From Bacillota bacterium (GTDB taxonomy: Bacteria; Bacillota; Clostridia; Clostridiales; Clostridiaceae), in contig JAEXLD010000036.1 of NCBI GenBank assembly GCA_023445445.1, positions 42,534 through 106,533 of the forward strand: a stretch of DNA of 64,000 nucleotides, read 5' to 3'. The notes under the pieces were generated by a model. That model was given only the letters and a program-made list of their open reading frames with translations, was not told the DNA's origin and did no database searches. A program made the translations under genes and the position numbers. Below are positions 20,987-29,781 of the stretch, piece after piece. Numbering within the stretch: position 1 is the stretch's first letter; each line of letters opens with the position of its first letter.

Positions 20987-23011
20987 ATGAAATTAATAAG
21001 AAATTTAAAAGCAACTATAGTTTTTTCATTACTTATAGTATTTATGCTAATCTCTAATGGATGTTCTGGGGTTAGTAAAGCTGAGAAGGCTTTTAATACT
21101 TTTACTGAAAAATGGTCTGAATCTGACTATTCATCTATGTACCAAATGTTAACTAATGAATCTAAGGAGTATATATCAGAAGAGGACTTTGTTTCAAGAT
21201 ATGAAAATATATTTACTGCAATTAATGCAAATAATTTATCCTTTGAAACTAATGGGGAAGCTTTAAAGGAAGATGGAGTTATAACAATCCCCTTTAAATT
21301 AGATATGAACTCTATAACTGGTGACTTATCCCTTGAGGATTATAAATTATCTCTTATTAAAGAAGATAAAGAATATAAAGTAAAATGGGATGAAAGCTTA
21401 ATTTTTCCTAATATGATAAAGGATGATAAGATTAGAGTTTTAACAACCCAAGCTAAAAGAGGCAATATTCTTGATAGAAATGGAAAAGTATTAGCAGAAG
21501 ACGGAACTATTTATACAGTAGGTATTTATCCTTCTAATTTTAATAAATCAAATATAGAGTCTAAGATTAGTGAAATTGCTAATGCATTAGATATAAGCGA
21601 AGATAATATTACAACTAAACTAGAGGCTAATACTAATCCTGAGCACTTTATTTCTCTTGTAGATATATTAACTACAGATCCAAAGATATCTACTTTAAAA
21701 AATAGAGATGAGGATGGAATACTCCTTCAAGAAAAAGTAGGTAGAATTTATTATGGTGGTGAAGCCTTTGGAAGACTTGTTGGATATATCGGAAGTATTA
21801 CTGCTGAAGAGTTAGAAGCAAATTCGGACAAGGGTTATAATGATACAAGCCTTATTGGTAAAGCAGGCTTAGAACAAGTATATGAAGATACCTTAAGAGG
21901 TAAAGATGCTGGTGAAATTTATATAGAGCGTGGAATGGAAAAAATAAGCATAGCTAGTACTGAAGTTGTAAATGGAAAAGATATTAAGTTAGCAGTTGAT
22001 TATGATCTTCAAAATAAAATATATAGTGAAATGTCTGGAGAGAAGGGAGCTGCCACTGCTGTTAATCCTATAACTGGGGAAGTTATAGCCATGGTAAGTG
22101 CCCCTTCATATGATTCAAATACCTTCACTACTTATATAAGTAAAACTCAAAAGACTAAATGGGAAGAAAATAATCATGCAGATGAAATAAATAGATTTAA
22201 TAAAATTTATGCTCCTGGTTCTACTATGAAGCTATTAACCTCAATAATAGGTTTAGAAAATGGTGTTATAAATCCAAATGAAGCTAAAGATATTCAAGGA
22301 TTAAAATGGCAAAAGGATAGTTCCTGGGGAGATTATAAAGTTACTAGAGTAATAGATCCTGGAAAATCTGTAACCTTAAAGGATGCCGCAAACTATTCAG
22401 ATAATATTTACTATGCTCAAGTAGCATTAGACCTTGGAAGTGAAAAGTTTATTAATGGTCTTAAAGGCTTTGGTATAGGAGAAGAATTAACTTTTGAATA
22501 CCCAATGGAATCCTCACAAATTTCCAATGATGGAGAGTTAAATAGAGATATACTTTTAGCAGATACAGGATATGGACAAGGTGAAGTTATGGTAACGCCA
22601 CTTCATGTAGCATTATTCTATAGCACCTTATCAAATAAAGGTAATATAATGGCACCTAGATTAGTTATAAGTGAAAATCCAGAAGCAAAAGTATGGAAGG
22701 AAGGATTAATATCACCAAATAATTTACCAGTTTTAATCGATGCCTTTACAGCTTCTATTAATGATGCTGGAGCTACTCTTCCTGATGGTGCTGTCCCTGG
22801 ACATAGAGTTGCTGGTAAATCAGGTACTGCTGAAATAAAGTCATCCCAAGATGATGCAGATGGTACTGAAAATGGATGGTTTGTTTCTACAGATCCAGAC
22901 TCATCTAAAATTTCAATTTCTATGGTAATTGAAAATGTAAAAGATAGAGGTGGTAGTCATCTTACTATTCCTAAAGTAAGAAATGTTATGGATTATTATC
23001 TTAATAGGTAA
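20987..23011 (+). CDS. Class B penicillin-binding protein with MecA-N domain
   Basis: A 674-residue peptidoglycan transpeptidase. An N-terminal hydrophobic segment ends in LISNGCSG, so it is a signal anchor or weak lipoprotein signal. Residues 30-145 form the NTF2-like MecA-N domain (AEKAFNTFTEKWSESDYSSM region). The PBP dimerisation domain begins at RGNILDRNGKVLAEDG. The transpeptidase domain has SxxK as STMK (in APGSTMKLL, near residue 412), SxN as SDN (in NYSDNIYYAQ) and KSGT (in AGKSGTAE). This domain order matches B. subtilis PbpC and staphylococcal PBP2a-type proteins, which often bind beta-lactams poorly; whether this one does is not known. It is monocistronic. Confidence 0.88.
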   Translation: MKLIRNLKATIVFSLLIVFMLISNGCSGVSKAEKAFNTFTEKWSESDYSSMYQMLTNESKEYISEEDFVSRYENIFTAINANNLSFETNGEALKEDGVITIPFKLDMNSITGDLSLEDYKLSLIKEDKEYKVKWDESLIFPNMIKDDKIRVLTTQAKRGNILDRNGKVLAEDGTIYTVGIYPSNFNKSNIESKISEIANALDISEDNITTKLEANTNPEHFISLVDILTTDPKISTLKNRDEDGILLQEKVGRIYYGGEAFGRLVGYIGSITAEELEANSDKGYNDTSLIGKAGLEQVYEDTLRGKDAGEIYIERGMEKISIASTEVVNGKDIKLAVDYDLQNKIYSEMSGEKGAATAVNPITGEVIAMVSAPSYDSNTFTTYISKTQKTKWEENNHADEINRFNKIYAPGSTMKLLTSIIGLENGVINPNEAKDIQGLKWQKDSSWGDYKVTRVIDPGKSVTLKDAANYSDNIYYAQVALDLGSEKFINGLKGFGIGEELTFEYPMESSQISNDGELNRDILLADTGYGQGEVMVTPLHVALFYSTLSNKGNIMAPRLVISENPEAKVWKEGLISPNNLPVLIDAFTASINDAGATLPDGAVPGHRVAGKSGTAEIKSSQDDADGTENGWFVSTDPDSSKISISMVIENVKDRGGSHLTIPKVRNVMDYYLNR

Positions 23012-23058
23012 GAAGTAAGAGTTAAGAGTGAAGAACTAAGAGTGAAGAGATAGGGCTT
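23008..23058. repeat. Degenerate AAGAGTTAAGAGTGAAG-type simple repeat
   Basis: The tract after the PBP stop consists of AAGAAGTAAGAG, TTAAGAGTGAAG and AACTAAGAGTGAAGAG units. The same family appears inverted at 23660-23695 and 49450-49508. It is non-coding. Confidence 0.6.
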
Positions 23059-23120
23059 TGGAGTTGAAAATTGCTTTGAATTTTGCAAGATATTAAAGTA
23101 ATGGAATTCTAATTTACTTA

Positions 23121-23160
23121 ATAAAGGGTTATGTACTAAAATTAGTGCATAACCCTTTAT
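23121..23160 (+). terminator. Terminator after PBP gene
   Basis: ATAAAGGGTTATG (23121-23133) and CATAACCCTTTAT (23148-23160) are perfect arms, and the inner ACTAA/TTAGT extends the stem. The T tract is modest (TTTATTTA). Confidence 0.75.
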
Positions 23161-23215
23161 TTACATATAGTACCATTTAAGTTAAGATTGTATTATATTT
23201 CTAAGGGGGTATTTT

Positions 23216-23599
23216 ATGAAGAAATCCACGCTGTTATTTTCTTTAATTATTATAAGTAGTTTATTTTTATTATCCTGCACAAAAGATAAGTCTATGAAGC
23301 CTAACTCTCCGATAAATGCTTCTATAATGATAAAGAACTATATTGATGCTGAAAATTATGAAGGCTTTAATGACCTCTTTAGTGATGAACTTAAGAATTC
23401 TGTATCTAAAGAATACTTCGAAAAACTAAAAAACATTTCAACTTCTGGTAGTGATCATAGTCTGTATAACATTATTACTTTTGAAAATGGAGAAATGCTT
23501 TTAGTAAAGCTTTATCAAATTGAAGCTACTGGTGAATATAAAGTAGAAAATGTTATGAAAGTTCCAGAAGAATTCAAAGATTTATTTGATGAAAATTAA
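23216..23599 (+). CDS. Small lipoprotein, unknown function
   Basis: A 127-residue protein with a clear lipoprotein signal: basic start MKKST, hydrophobic core, lipobox FLLSC with Cys21. The mature part is acidic and about 105 residues long, with a pattern (NYIDAENYEGFNDLFSDELK) reminiscent of NTF2-like folds found in PBP N-terminal domains, but I do not assign a family. The ATG follows AAGGGGG. It has its own terminator (23601-23634). The nearby PBP suggests, weakly, a cell-envelope role. Confidence 0.7.
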   Translation: MKKSTLLFSLIIISSLFLLSCTKDKSMKPNSPINASIMIKNYIDAENYEGFNDLFSDELKNSVSKEYFEKLKNISTSGSDHSLYNIITFENGEMLLVKLYQIEATGEYKVENVMKVPEEFKDLFDEN

Positions 23600-23600
23600 A

Positions 23601-23634
23601 AAATGTGAGGCTGTTGCAGTCTCACATTTATATT
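23601..23634 (+). terminator. Terminator after lipoprotein gene
   Basis: AAATGTGAG (23601-23609) pairs with CTCACATTT (23621-23629); an inner CTG/CAG continues the stem. Followed by ATATT. Confidence 0.8.
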
Positions 23635-23691
23635 CTAAAACTTCCTAAACTCTTTTTTATTAAATAACTCTTACTTATTACTTCTTATCTT

Positions 23692-24264
23692 TTACTTAAT
23701 AAAGACTTTTCCCTCTTGGAATTTTTCTATAATTGCCAAGGATTCAACTCTTACACCCATTTCTTCTAGTACAGTTCTTCCTTCTTGGAATCCCTTTTCT
23801 ATTACTATACCAACTCCAACTAAGTTTGCTTTTGATTGATTAATAATATCTATAAGCCCTTTAGTTGCACAACCCTTAGCTAGAAAATCATCTATTACTA
23901 ATATATTTTCACCCTCATTTAGGAATTGCTTTCCTACTCTAACCTTATATGTTTTATTTTTAGTAAAGGAATGTACTTCTGATTCATATACTTCCTTATC
24001 TAAATTTAAACTTTCTGTTTTCTTTGCAAATACAACAGGTACATAATCAAAATATTGTGAAGCAATAGCTGCTATTCCAATACCTGAGGCTTCTATTGTT
24101 AGTATTTTATCTATTTTTTCACCTTGAAATCTGTTTCTAAATTCCTTACCAACTTCATTTAAAAACTTTACATCCATTTGATGATTTAAGAAGGAATCAA
24201 CCTTTAATATATTTCCTTCTCTAACTTTTCCTTTGTTCATTATCATTTCTTTCAATAAATCCAT
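23692..24264 (-). CDS. xpt: Xanthine phosphoribosyltransferase
   Basis: Salvages xanthine to XMP using PRPP. The 190-residue protein matches Xpt throughout: MDLLKEMIMNKGKV start, KVDSFLNHQMDVKF, the flexible-loop region KILTIEASGIGIAAIAS, FAKKTESLNLD, and the PRPP motif ILVIDDFLAKGCA with its paired Asp residues. The ATG follows GAGGAG. It is preceded by a guanine-type riboswitch, as xpt is in Bacillus, which makes the assignment secure. It is transcribed independently of nrdG, which lies upstream on the same strand. Confidence 0.95.
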   Translation of the reverse strand: MDLLKEMIMNKGKVREGNILKVDSFLNHQMDVKFLNEVGKEFRNRFQGEKIDKILTIEASGIGIAAIASQYFDYVPVVFAKKTESLNLDKEVYESEVHSFTKNKTYKVRVGKQFLNEGENILVIDDFLAKGCATKGLIDIINQSKANLVGVGIVIEKGFQEGRTVLEEMGVRVESLAIIEKFQEGKVFIK

Positions 24265-24363
24265 GTATAATTCTCCTCTATTACTTAATAAAATAGTATT
24301 CTAGAAGCCTGTCCTCTCTATATCTTCAGTAATAAAGCCCCAAAAATCCATGGCAATATTTTC

Positions 24364-24430
24364 TTCGTAGTTAGGATATTTACGGTTTCCTAGTAGAAAC
24401 ACTTGAACCATATTTTCAAGCATATACGAA
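24364..24430 (-). promoter_or_regulatory. Guanine-class purine riboswitch upstream of xpt
   Basis: P1 arms TTCGTA (24430-24425) and TACGAA (24369-24364). P2 arms CTTGAA/TTCAAG enclose the conserved loop AATATGG. J2/3 reads TGTTTCTAC, P3 is AGGA/TCCT with the conserved CCGTAAAT loop. J3/1 reads AACT, so the specificity base is C, indicating guanine/hypoxanthine rather than adenine. The expression platform downstream was not resolved. Confidence 0.88.
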
Positions 24431-24453
24431 TACTATAATATTCTTTTTTTATA

Positions 24454-24481
24454 ATTATAATCTTTTAAATAAAAAAATCAA
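24454..24481 (-). promoter_or_regulatory. xpt promoter
   Basis: Minus strand TTGATT (24481-24476), 16-base spacer, TATAAT (24459-24454), just upstream of the riboswitch and abutting the nrdG stop codon. Confidence 0.6.
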
Positions 24482-24483
24482 GT

Positions 24484-24993
24484 TTAATAAGCTAACATTA
24501 TTATATTTCCAGTTCTTAAACTTTCTTGCACATCAATTATTCTTTGATTAGTTGACCCTCTATACTTTAAGCCTTCGCTAGCTTTATCCTCTTCAAATCT
24601 TCCATCCACTAGCACATCTAAGTTATATATTAAATCCTTCCATCCACTTCTTTTTTCTAAATTATCTAGTATATATTCAAAGGTATATCCTGTATAACTC
24701 CAAATATTTAAATTCTTTTTCTTGAAAGCTTTAGCCATATAAGCAAACTCTTCAGCTCTTTCAAAGGGATCTCCCCCACTAAAGGTTATTCCATTAATTA
24801 TGGGATTCTTATATACATCTTCTATAAGTTCATTTATATTTTTCTCTTCTCCTCCTGAAAAGTCATGAGTCTCTGGATTAAAGCATCCCTTACAGTTATG
24901 ATTACAGCCTTGTGAAAAGAATACTCTTCTAATTCCAGGTCCATTAACTAAACTTTCATATGCTATTCCTGCTAATCTAATAGTATCCCTCAA
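24484..24993 (-). CDS. nrdG: Anaerobic ribonucleotide reductase activating protein
   Basis: A 169-residue radical-SAM activase that generates the glycyl radical on NrdD. The cluster motif CNHNCKGCFNPETHDF has the CxxxCxxC spacing, followed by GITFSGGDPFE (SAM-binding) and NIWSYTGYTFE. The start is a TTG at 24993 preceded by GGGGATG; the only nearby ATG is immediately followed by a stop. It lies 24 bases after the capA-like gene and is probably cotranscribed with it. Its partner nrdD is 5 kb away rather than adjacent, which is unusual. Confidence 0.93.
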   Translation of the reverse strand: MRDTIRLAGIAYESLVNGPGIRRVFFSQGCNHNCKGCFNPETHDFSGGEEKNINELIEDVYKNPIINGITFSGGDPFERAEEFAYMAKAFKKKNLNIWSYTGYTFEYILDNLEKRSGWKDLIYNLDVLVDGRFEEDKASEGLKYRGSTNQRIIDVQESLRTGNIIMLAY

Positions 24994-25017
24994 TTGTTAC
25001 ATCCCCTTTTTTTAAGT

Positions 25018-26280
25018 TTAATTTCTTATTTTTATTTTATCACTATATGACTCAATAATACCTCTACTTCTATTTAAAGATTCTGTTACTCTTATTTTTC
25101 CCTCTTCTGTTAGATATGAAGCATTGTTGATAGTTGCTGGTACTACTTCATAAAATAGTTTTCCATCCTTTCCATACCAATTAACCCATGTTGGTAAATA
25201 TGTTGGATACTCTACTTTTACTTCTCCTGTCTCTTCACTTTTATTAATTTTAACAAAAACAATTACTCCATCTTCAGTATAGGGATTCTCTATCCTTTCA
25301 GTCCTTTGACTAGATAAAAAATTACCCATAGAATAAATAACTGAAGTTTCATGAATACCATCTTCTGACTTAATAACATCTATTGGTTGTAATGAATGAG
25401 GATGAGTTGCAAAAATTATATCTACTCCATTATTAGCTAAGAATTTAGCTATTTTTATTTGAGTTTCATTAGGTTCTAACTCATATTCATCTCCCCAATG
25501 CATATAAAATATTATAACTTCAGCTCCATTATCCTTCATCTTATCTATTTCTATTTTCATATTTAGAAAATCTTCTTCTAAGGAATCCTCTCTAAAGGTA
25601 TTCATTAATGGATAAATATCACTAGATATTGCAGTTCCATTTAAACCTCTAGTTCCTCCTTCACTAGTCATAGTATAACTATAAGCTATAATACCTAACT
25701 TTATTCCTTTAACATCCTTTATTATATATCTAGAATTTTCAGTACTTTCCCTTGTACCTATTATGTCAAACTCTCTATTCTCTAAAATTTCTCTAGTCCT
25801 ATAAAATCCTTTAACATCTCTATCTAATGAATGGTTATTCATATTATTAACCACATCTATTCCTGACCATTTCATAGCATCTGCTAATTCATCTGGGGCA
25901 TTAAAACTTGGATATCCTGAAAACCCATAATTATCTATACCTGATAAAGTCCCTTCTAAATTAGATATAGTTAAGTCAGTATTACTTAAATAATCTCTTA
26001 CATATTGAAGTGTGTTTTTAAAATCATAGGTATCAGTTATAGCGTCATATTGAGTTTCTAATATTTCTTTATGTATTAGAATATCTCCAGTAGCAGCTAT
26101 TTCTATAGTTTTTATATTTTTTGTCTCTTCTATTATTGGTTGAATTTTTTCTCCTGATGTTTCAACTGAATTATTCTTTACTTGATCTTTTATTATTTCT
26201 AATTTAGAAATATAAAACAAGCCCCCTATTAATATCCCACAGATAATTATAAATAAAATAAGTATTCTTTTCTTCCTCAT
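25018..26280 (-). CDS. CapA-family (poly-gamma-glutamate synthesis-like) membrane-anchored protein
   Basis: A 420-residue protein with an N-terminal transmembrane anchor (about 5-25) and an extracellular metallophosphatase-like CapA/PgsA domain: ATGDILIHKEI, ISNLEGTLSG, SFNAPDELADAMKWSGIDVV, NMNNHSLD and FATHPHSLQPID, with clustered His/Asp/Asn ligands. The start at 26280 follows AGGAGG; upstream in-frame codons lack a site. No CapB, CapC or CapE partners are present, so capsule synthesis is not implied; many such orphan CapA proteins have no known role. It sits directly upstream of nrdG. Confidence 0.85.
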   Translation of the reverse strand: MRKKRILILFIIICGILIGGLFYISKLEIIKDQVKNNSVETSGEKIQPIIEETKNIKTIEIAATGDILIHKEILETQYDAITDTYDFKNTLQYVRDYLSNTDLTISNLEGTLSGIDNYGFSGYPSFNAPDELADAMKWSGIDVVNNMNNHSLDRDVKGFYRTREILENREFDIIGTRESTENSRYIIKDVKGIKLGIIAYSYTMTSEGGTRGLNGTAISSDIYPLMNTFREDSLEEDFLNMKIEIDKMKDNGAEVIIFYMHWGDEYELEPNETQIKIAKFLANNGVDIIFATHPHSLQPIDVIKSEDGIHETSVIYSMGNFLSSQRTERIENPYTEDGVIVFVKINKSEETGEVKVEYPTYLPTWVNWYGKDGKLFYEVVPATINNASYLTEEGKIRVTESLNRSRGIIESYSDKIKIRN

Positions 26281-26332
26281 ATTCCCTCCTAATATACCCT
26301 TTAATTCAATTATATCCCATATAACAAAATAA

Positions 26333-26369
26333 AAGTAGCACATAAAATAATGATTTTTATGTGCTACTT
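26333..26369 (-). terminator. Terminator after aconitase gene
   Basis: AAGTAGCACATAAAA (26333-26347) pairs with TTTTATGTGCTACTT (26355-26369). On the minus strand it runs into TTTTATTTTG. Confidence 0.88.
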
Positions 26370-26380
26370 CTATAAAACTT

Positions 26381-28303
26381 TTATGCGTTTATCTTAACAT
26401 AATTTAATCTTCCACCTGCTTTTATTACTTCTATTTCTTTTTCTGTTAAGTTAATATAAACATTAAAGAAATTATCATTGGCCATATTTTTTATTATAGC
26501 CTTTCCATTAACTAAAGCAGATTGAATATCTGTTATTATAAGCTCATCTAAAGGCCCTACCTTATCATAATCTACCTCTGCTTCAAACTCCATTGGTATT
26601 ATTCCATTATTAATAAGATTTGCTTTATGAATTCTTGCAAAAGATTTAGCAATTACAGCCCTAACTCCTAAATACAATGGTACAAGAGCCGCGTGTTCTC
26701 TACTGGATCCTTGTCCATAATTATTTCCTGCTACTATTATGCCACCTTTATTTTCTTTTGCACGCTTAGGGAATTCTTTATCAACTGTATTAAAACAATA
26801 GTCAGATAAATAAGGAATATTAGATCTAAATGGCAATAACTTTGAATTTGAAGGCATAATGTGATCTGTAGTAATGTTATCTTCTAGCTTTATTAAAACT
26901 CTTCCAGCTAAAATATCTCCTAATGGACTATTTACTGGGAATGGTTGTATATTAGGTCCTCTTACTACTTCTACCTCTTCACCATTATCTGCTGGTTTAA
27001 TTATCATTGAATCATCTATTAAAAATTCCTTTGGCATTTCCACTGAAATATCTATATTAAGTTCTCTAGGATCTGTCAACACTCCATTTATAGCAGAAAT
27101 TGCTGCAGTTTCTGGACTTACTAAATATACTTTCGCTGTTAAGGTACCACTTCTTCCATAGAAATTTCTGTTAAATGTTCTTAATGATACACCTTCTGTT
27201 CCTGGTGCTTGTCCCATACCTATACATGGACCACATGAATTTTCTAATATTCTTGCTCCGGCACTTATTATATCAGCTAAAGCTCCATTTCTAGCTATCA
27301 TTTCCATAACTTGTCTTGACCCAGGTGCTATAACTAAACTTACATCGTTATGAACTTTATTTCCCTTTAATATTTTTGCAACCTTCATTAAGTCTTCATA
27401 AGAAGAATTTGTACAACTTCCTATAGCTACTTGATCAACTTTTATTTTCCCAATACTTTCTATTTCTTCAACATTATCTGGACTATGTGGCTTGGCTGCT
27501 AAAGGTTTAAGTTTATTTAAATCTATAGTAACTTCTTCATCATAAACTGCATCTTCATCAGGTTTAAATTCAATCCAATCTTCTTCTCTTCCTTGTGCTT
27601 TAAAATATTCTAATGTCTTTTCATCACTTGGAAATATAGAAGTAGTTGCTCCAAGTTCTGCTCCCATATTTGTTATAGTTGCCCTTTGAGGTACAGATAA
27701 AGTTTTAACGCCTTCTCCTGCATACTCAAAAACTCTAGAAATTCCACCATTAACAGTTAATCTTCTTAAAACCTCTAAAATAATATCTTTAGCTGATACC
27801 ATAGGTTGTAGCCTTCCAGTTAAGTTGATTTTGCATACCTTTGGAGTACTTATATAATAAGCACCTCCTGCCATAGCTAATGCAACATCCAATCCACCAG
27901 CTCCCATGGCAAGCATTCCTACTCCACCAGATGTTGGAGTATGACTATCTGAGCCTATAAGGGTATCCCCTGGAACTGAAAATCTTTCTAAGAAAACTTG
28001 ATGGCAGATTCCATTACCAGGCTTAGAAAAATAAACTCCATATTTTGATGCTATAGTTTGTATAAATTTATGGTCATCAGCATTTTCGAAACCTTGTTGT
28101 AGCATATTATGATCTACAAAGGCTACGGATTTCTTAGTTTTAACTTTATCTATCCCAATGGCTTCTAATTGTAAATAAGCCATAGTCCCTGTAGAATCTT
28201 GAGTTAATGTTCTATCTATTTTTATACCTATTTCTTTGCCAGTTTCAACTGTACCTTCAACTAAATGACTTTTTAATATTTTATATACTAGGTTGTCCCC
28301 CAT
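26381..28303 (-). CDS. Aconitate hydratase (short, Aquifex/clostridial type)
   Basis: Converts citrate to isocitrate with a [4Fe-4S] cluster. The 640-residue length is that of the short aconitase family rather than the 900-residue AcnA. Cluster Cys residues are visible in GSCTNSSYEDL and ENSCGPCIGMGQ; DSHTPTSGGVG and GNNYGQGSSREHAALVPL are the other active-site signatures, the latter in the swivelling C-terminal domain. The ATG follows a GGGGG-containing site 17 bases after the upstream citrate-forming enzyme gene. Together the two genes give citrate and isocitrate for glutamate synthesis; isocitrate dehydrogenase is not adjacent. Confidence 0.9.
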   Translation of the reverse strand: MGDNLVYKILKSHLVEGTVETGKEIGIKIDRTLTQDSTGTMAYLQLEAIGIDKVKTKKSVAFVDHNMLQQGFENADDHKFIQTIASKYGVYFSKPGNGICHQVFLERFSVPGDTLIGSDSHTPTSGGVGMLAMGAGGLDVALAMAGGAYYISTPKVCKINLTGRLQPMVSAKDIILEVLRRLTVNGGISRVFEYAGEGVKTLSVPQRATITNMGAELGATTSIFPSDEKTLEYFKAQGREEDWIEFKPDEDAVYDEEVTIDLNKLKPLAAKPHSPDNVEEIESIGKIKVDQVAIGSCTNSSYEDLMKVAKILKGNKVHNDVSLVIAPGSRQVMEMIARNGALADIISAGARILENSCGPCIGMGQAPGTEGVSLRTFNRNFYGRSGTLTAKVYLVSPETAAISAINGVLTDPRELNIDISVEMPKEFLIDDSMIIKPADNGEEVEVVRGPNIQPFPVNSPLGDILAGRVLIKLEDNITTDHIMPSNSKLLPFRSNIPYLSDYCFNTVDKEFPKRAKENKGGIIVAGNNYGQGSSREHAALVPLYLGVRAVIAKSFARIHKANLINNGIIPMEFEAEVDYDKVGPLDELIITDIQSALVNGKAIIKNMANDNFFNVYINLTEKEIEVIKAGGRLNYVKINA

Positions 28304-28319
28304 TATTTATTGCCCCCTT

Positions 28320-29483
28320 TTAATTTATATTTTCTTCTTTTAACTTTAAGTACTCCTTATATATTTGTACTAATTCCTTATCAAATAAACTTCTTTTTAA
28401 GCGTACAGAAGTTGACCTTACCATTTCAAGGATTCCTTGAGCTGAAACATCATCTAAACTTATACCATATTCTTTAAACTTATTAACTATTCCAGCCTTA
28501 CCAGAGTGCTTCCCTATTACTATTTGTCTTTCAAGACCAACTATTTCTGGATCAAAGGCTTCATAATTCTTTGGATTTTTAATTGCCCCATCTGCATGAA
28601 TTCCTGATTCATGTGCAAACATATTATCTCCAACTATAGCCTTCCAAGATGGAAGTATTCTTCCTGAAGCTCTTGATACATATTCAGAAGCTTCTAAAAA
28701 CATAGTGGTATTTATATTTCCTTCATATCCATATAAAAACATTAGAGACATTAAAACTTCTTCTAAGGCAGCATTACCAGCTCTTTCCCCTAAACCATTA
28801 ACAGTAACTCCTACATGAGATGCACCTCCAAGAATTCCTGCTACTGCATTTGCTGTTGCCATTCCAAAATCATCATGAGTATGCATTTCTATATCAAATT
28901 TAGTCTTTTCATGTAAATATTTAATATTATCGTATATTTTAAATGGTTCCATTATTCCAACTGTATCGCAGAACCTAAATCTATCTGCTCCTGCCTTTTT
29001 TGCTTCTTCTATAAATTGAACTAAAAACTCTCTATCTGCTCTTGATGCATCTTCTCCATTTACAGAAACATATAATCCATTTTTCTTAGCGAACTCCACA
29101 GACTTCACCATATTTTCTAATACCCATTCCCTAGAAGTTTTAAGTTTGTGTTTAATGTGAATATCTGACACAGAAATAGATATAGCCACTGCATCTACTC
29201 CACAATCTATAGATTCTTCTATATCCTTAATTACAGCTCTATTCCAAGCCATAATACTTGATTTTAAATTTTTCTTTACAATCTTCTTAATGGCTTCCTT
29301 TTCGTCTCCACCCATAGTAGGTATACCAACTTCTAGTTGATCTACACCCATATCACTTAACATAGTGGCTATTGCTATTTTTTCATCATTTGCAAAGACA
29401 ACTCCAGCTGTTTGTTCTCCATCCCTTAATGTCGTGTCTACTATAAAGACTTCTTTGCCATTTTTTATATTTTTCACTGACAT
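28320..29483 (-). CDS. NifV/homocitrate-synthase-family enzyme, probable Re-citrate synthase
   Basis: A 387-residue DRE-TIM metallolyase: DTTLRDGEQTAGVVF (about 16-30) with substrate and metal Asp/Arg, MHTHDDFGMATANA with two metal His residues, and the family's NGLGERAGNAALEEV. HESGIHADGAIKNP follows. In clostridia such NifV-like proteins encoded next to aconitase function as Re-stereospecific citrate synthase, because a normal GltA is lacking. The adjacent aconitase gene favours that role here; homocitrate synthase for nitrogenase is unlikely since no nif genes are seen. Start ATG with AAGGGGG. The upstream region has a candidate promoter and a 16-base palindrome (29525-29540). Confidence 0.8.
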   Translation of the reverse strand: MSVKNIKNGKEVFIVDTTLRDGEQTAGVVFANDEKIAIATMLSDMGVDQLEVGIPTMGGDEKEAIKKIVKKNLKSSIMAWNRAVIKDIEESIDCGVDAVAISISVSDIHIKHKLKTSREWVLENMVKSVEFAKKNGLYVSVNGEDASRADREFLVQFIEEAKKAGADRFRFCDTVGIMEPFKIYDNIKYLHEKTKFDIEMHTHDDFGMATANAVAGILGGASHVGVTVNGLGERAGNAALEEVLMSLMFLYGYEGNINTTMFLEASEYVSRASGRILPSWKAIVGDNMFAHESGIHADGAIKNPKNYEAFDPEIVGLERQIVIGKHSGKAGIVNKFKEYGISLDDVSAQGILEMVRSTSVRLKRSLFDKELVQIYKEYLKLKEENIN

Positions 29484-29524
29484 AATATTCCCCCTTAGAT
29501 TTATTATTTTTAAACCCTTGCCCC

Positions 29525-29540
29525 AACTGAAAATTCAGTT
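29525..29540. promoter_or_regulatory. Perfect palindrome in leader of citrate-forming operon
   Basis: AACTGAAAATTCAGTT is an exact 16-base palindrome about 45 bases before the start codon. It could be an operator or a small hairpin. A possible promoter (minus TTGTTT, 17 bases, TAAAAT) lies just upstream of it. No regulator can be named. Confidence 0.3.
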
Positions 29541-29722
29541 TTTTCTAAAAATTATTAATAATTATTTTATCATATATACTGATTTCAAACAAGAAGAAAC
29601 CCTTTGATTTTAATAAAAATTGCAAGTTTTAAGATAATAATTTCACTTTTATCTATAAAAACAATTTTTTAATAGGTTTTTATTCATTTTTTTGCAATAA
29701 AACCAAAAAATCTTGCAACTAT

Positions 29723-29770
29723 AAAAATAAAAAGAAGTGAGAACTTCATTTTAAAACATTCTCACTTCTT
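29723..29770 (-). terminator. Terminator after nrdD
   Basis: AAGAAGTGAGAA (29732-29743) and TTCTCACTTCTT (29759-29770) pair, followed on the minus strand by TTTATTTTTAT. Confidence 0.88.
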
Positions 29771-29781
29771 ATATTTATGCA

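Noticed and set aside
28320..29483. Homocitrate synthase for nitrogenase cofactor
   Set aside because: No nif genes in the window and aconitase is adjacent, which favours a citrate-forming role.
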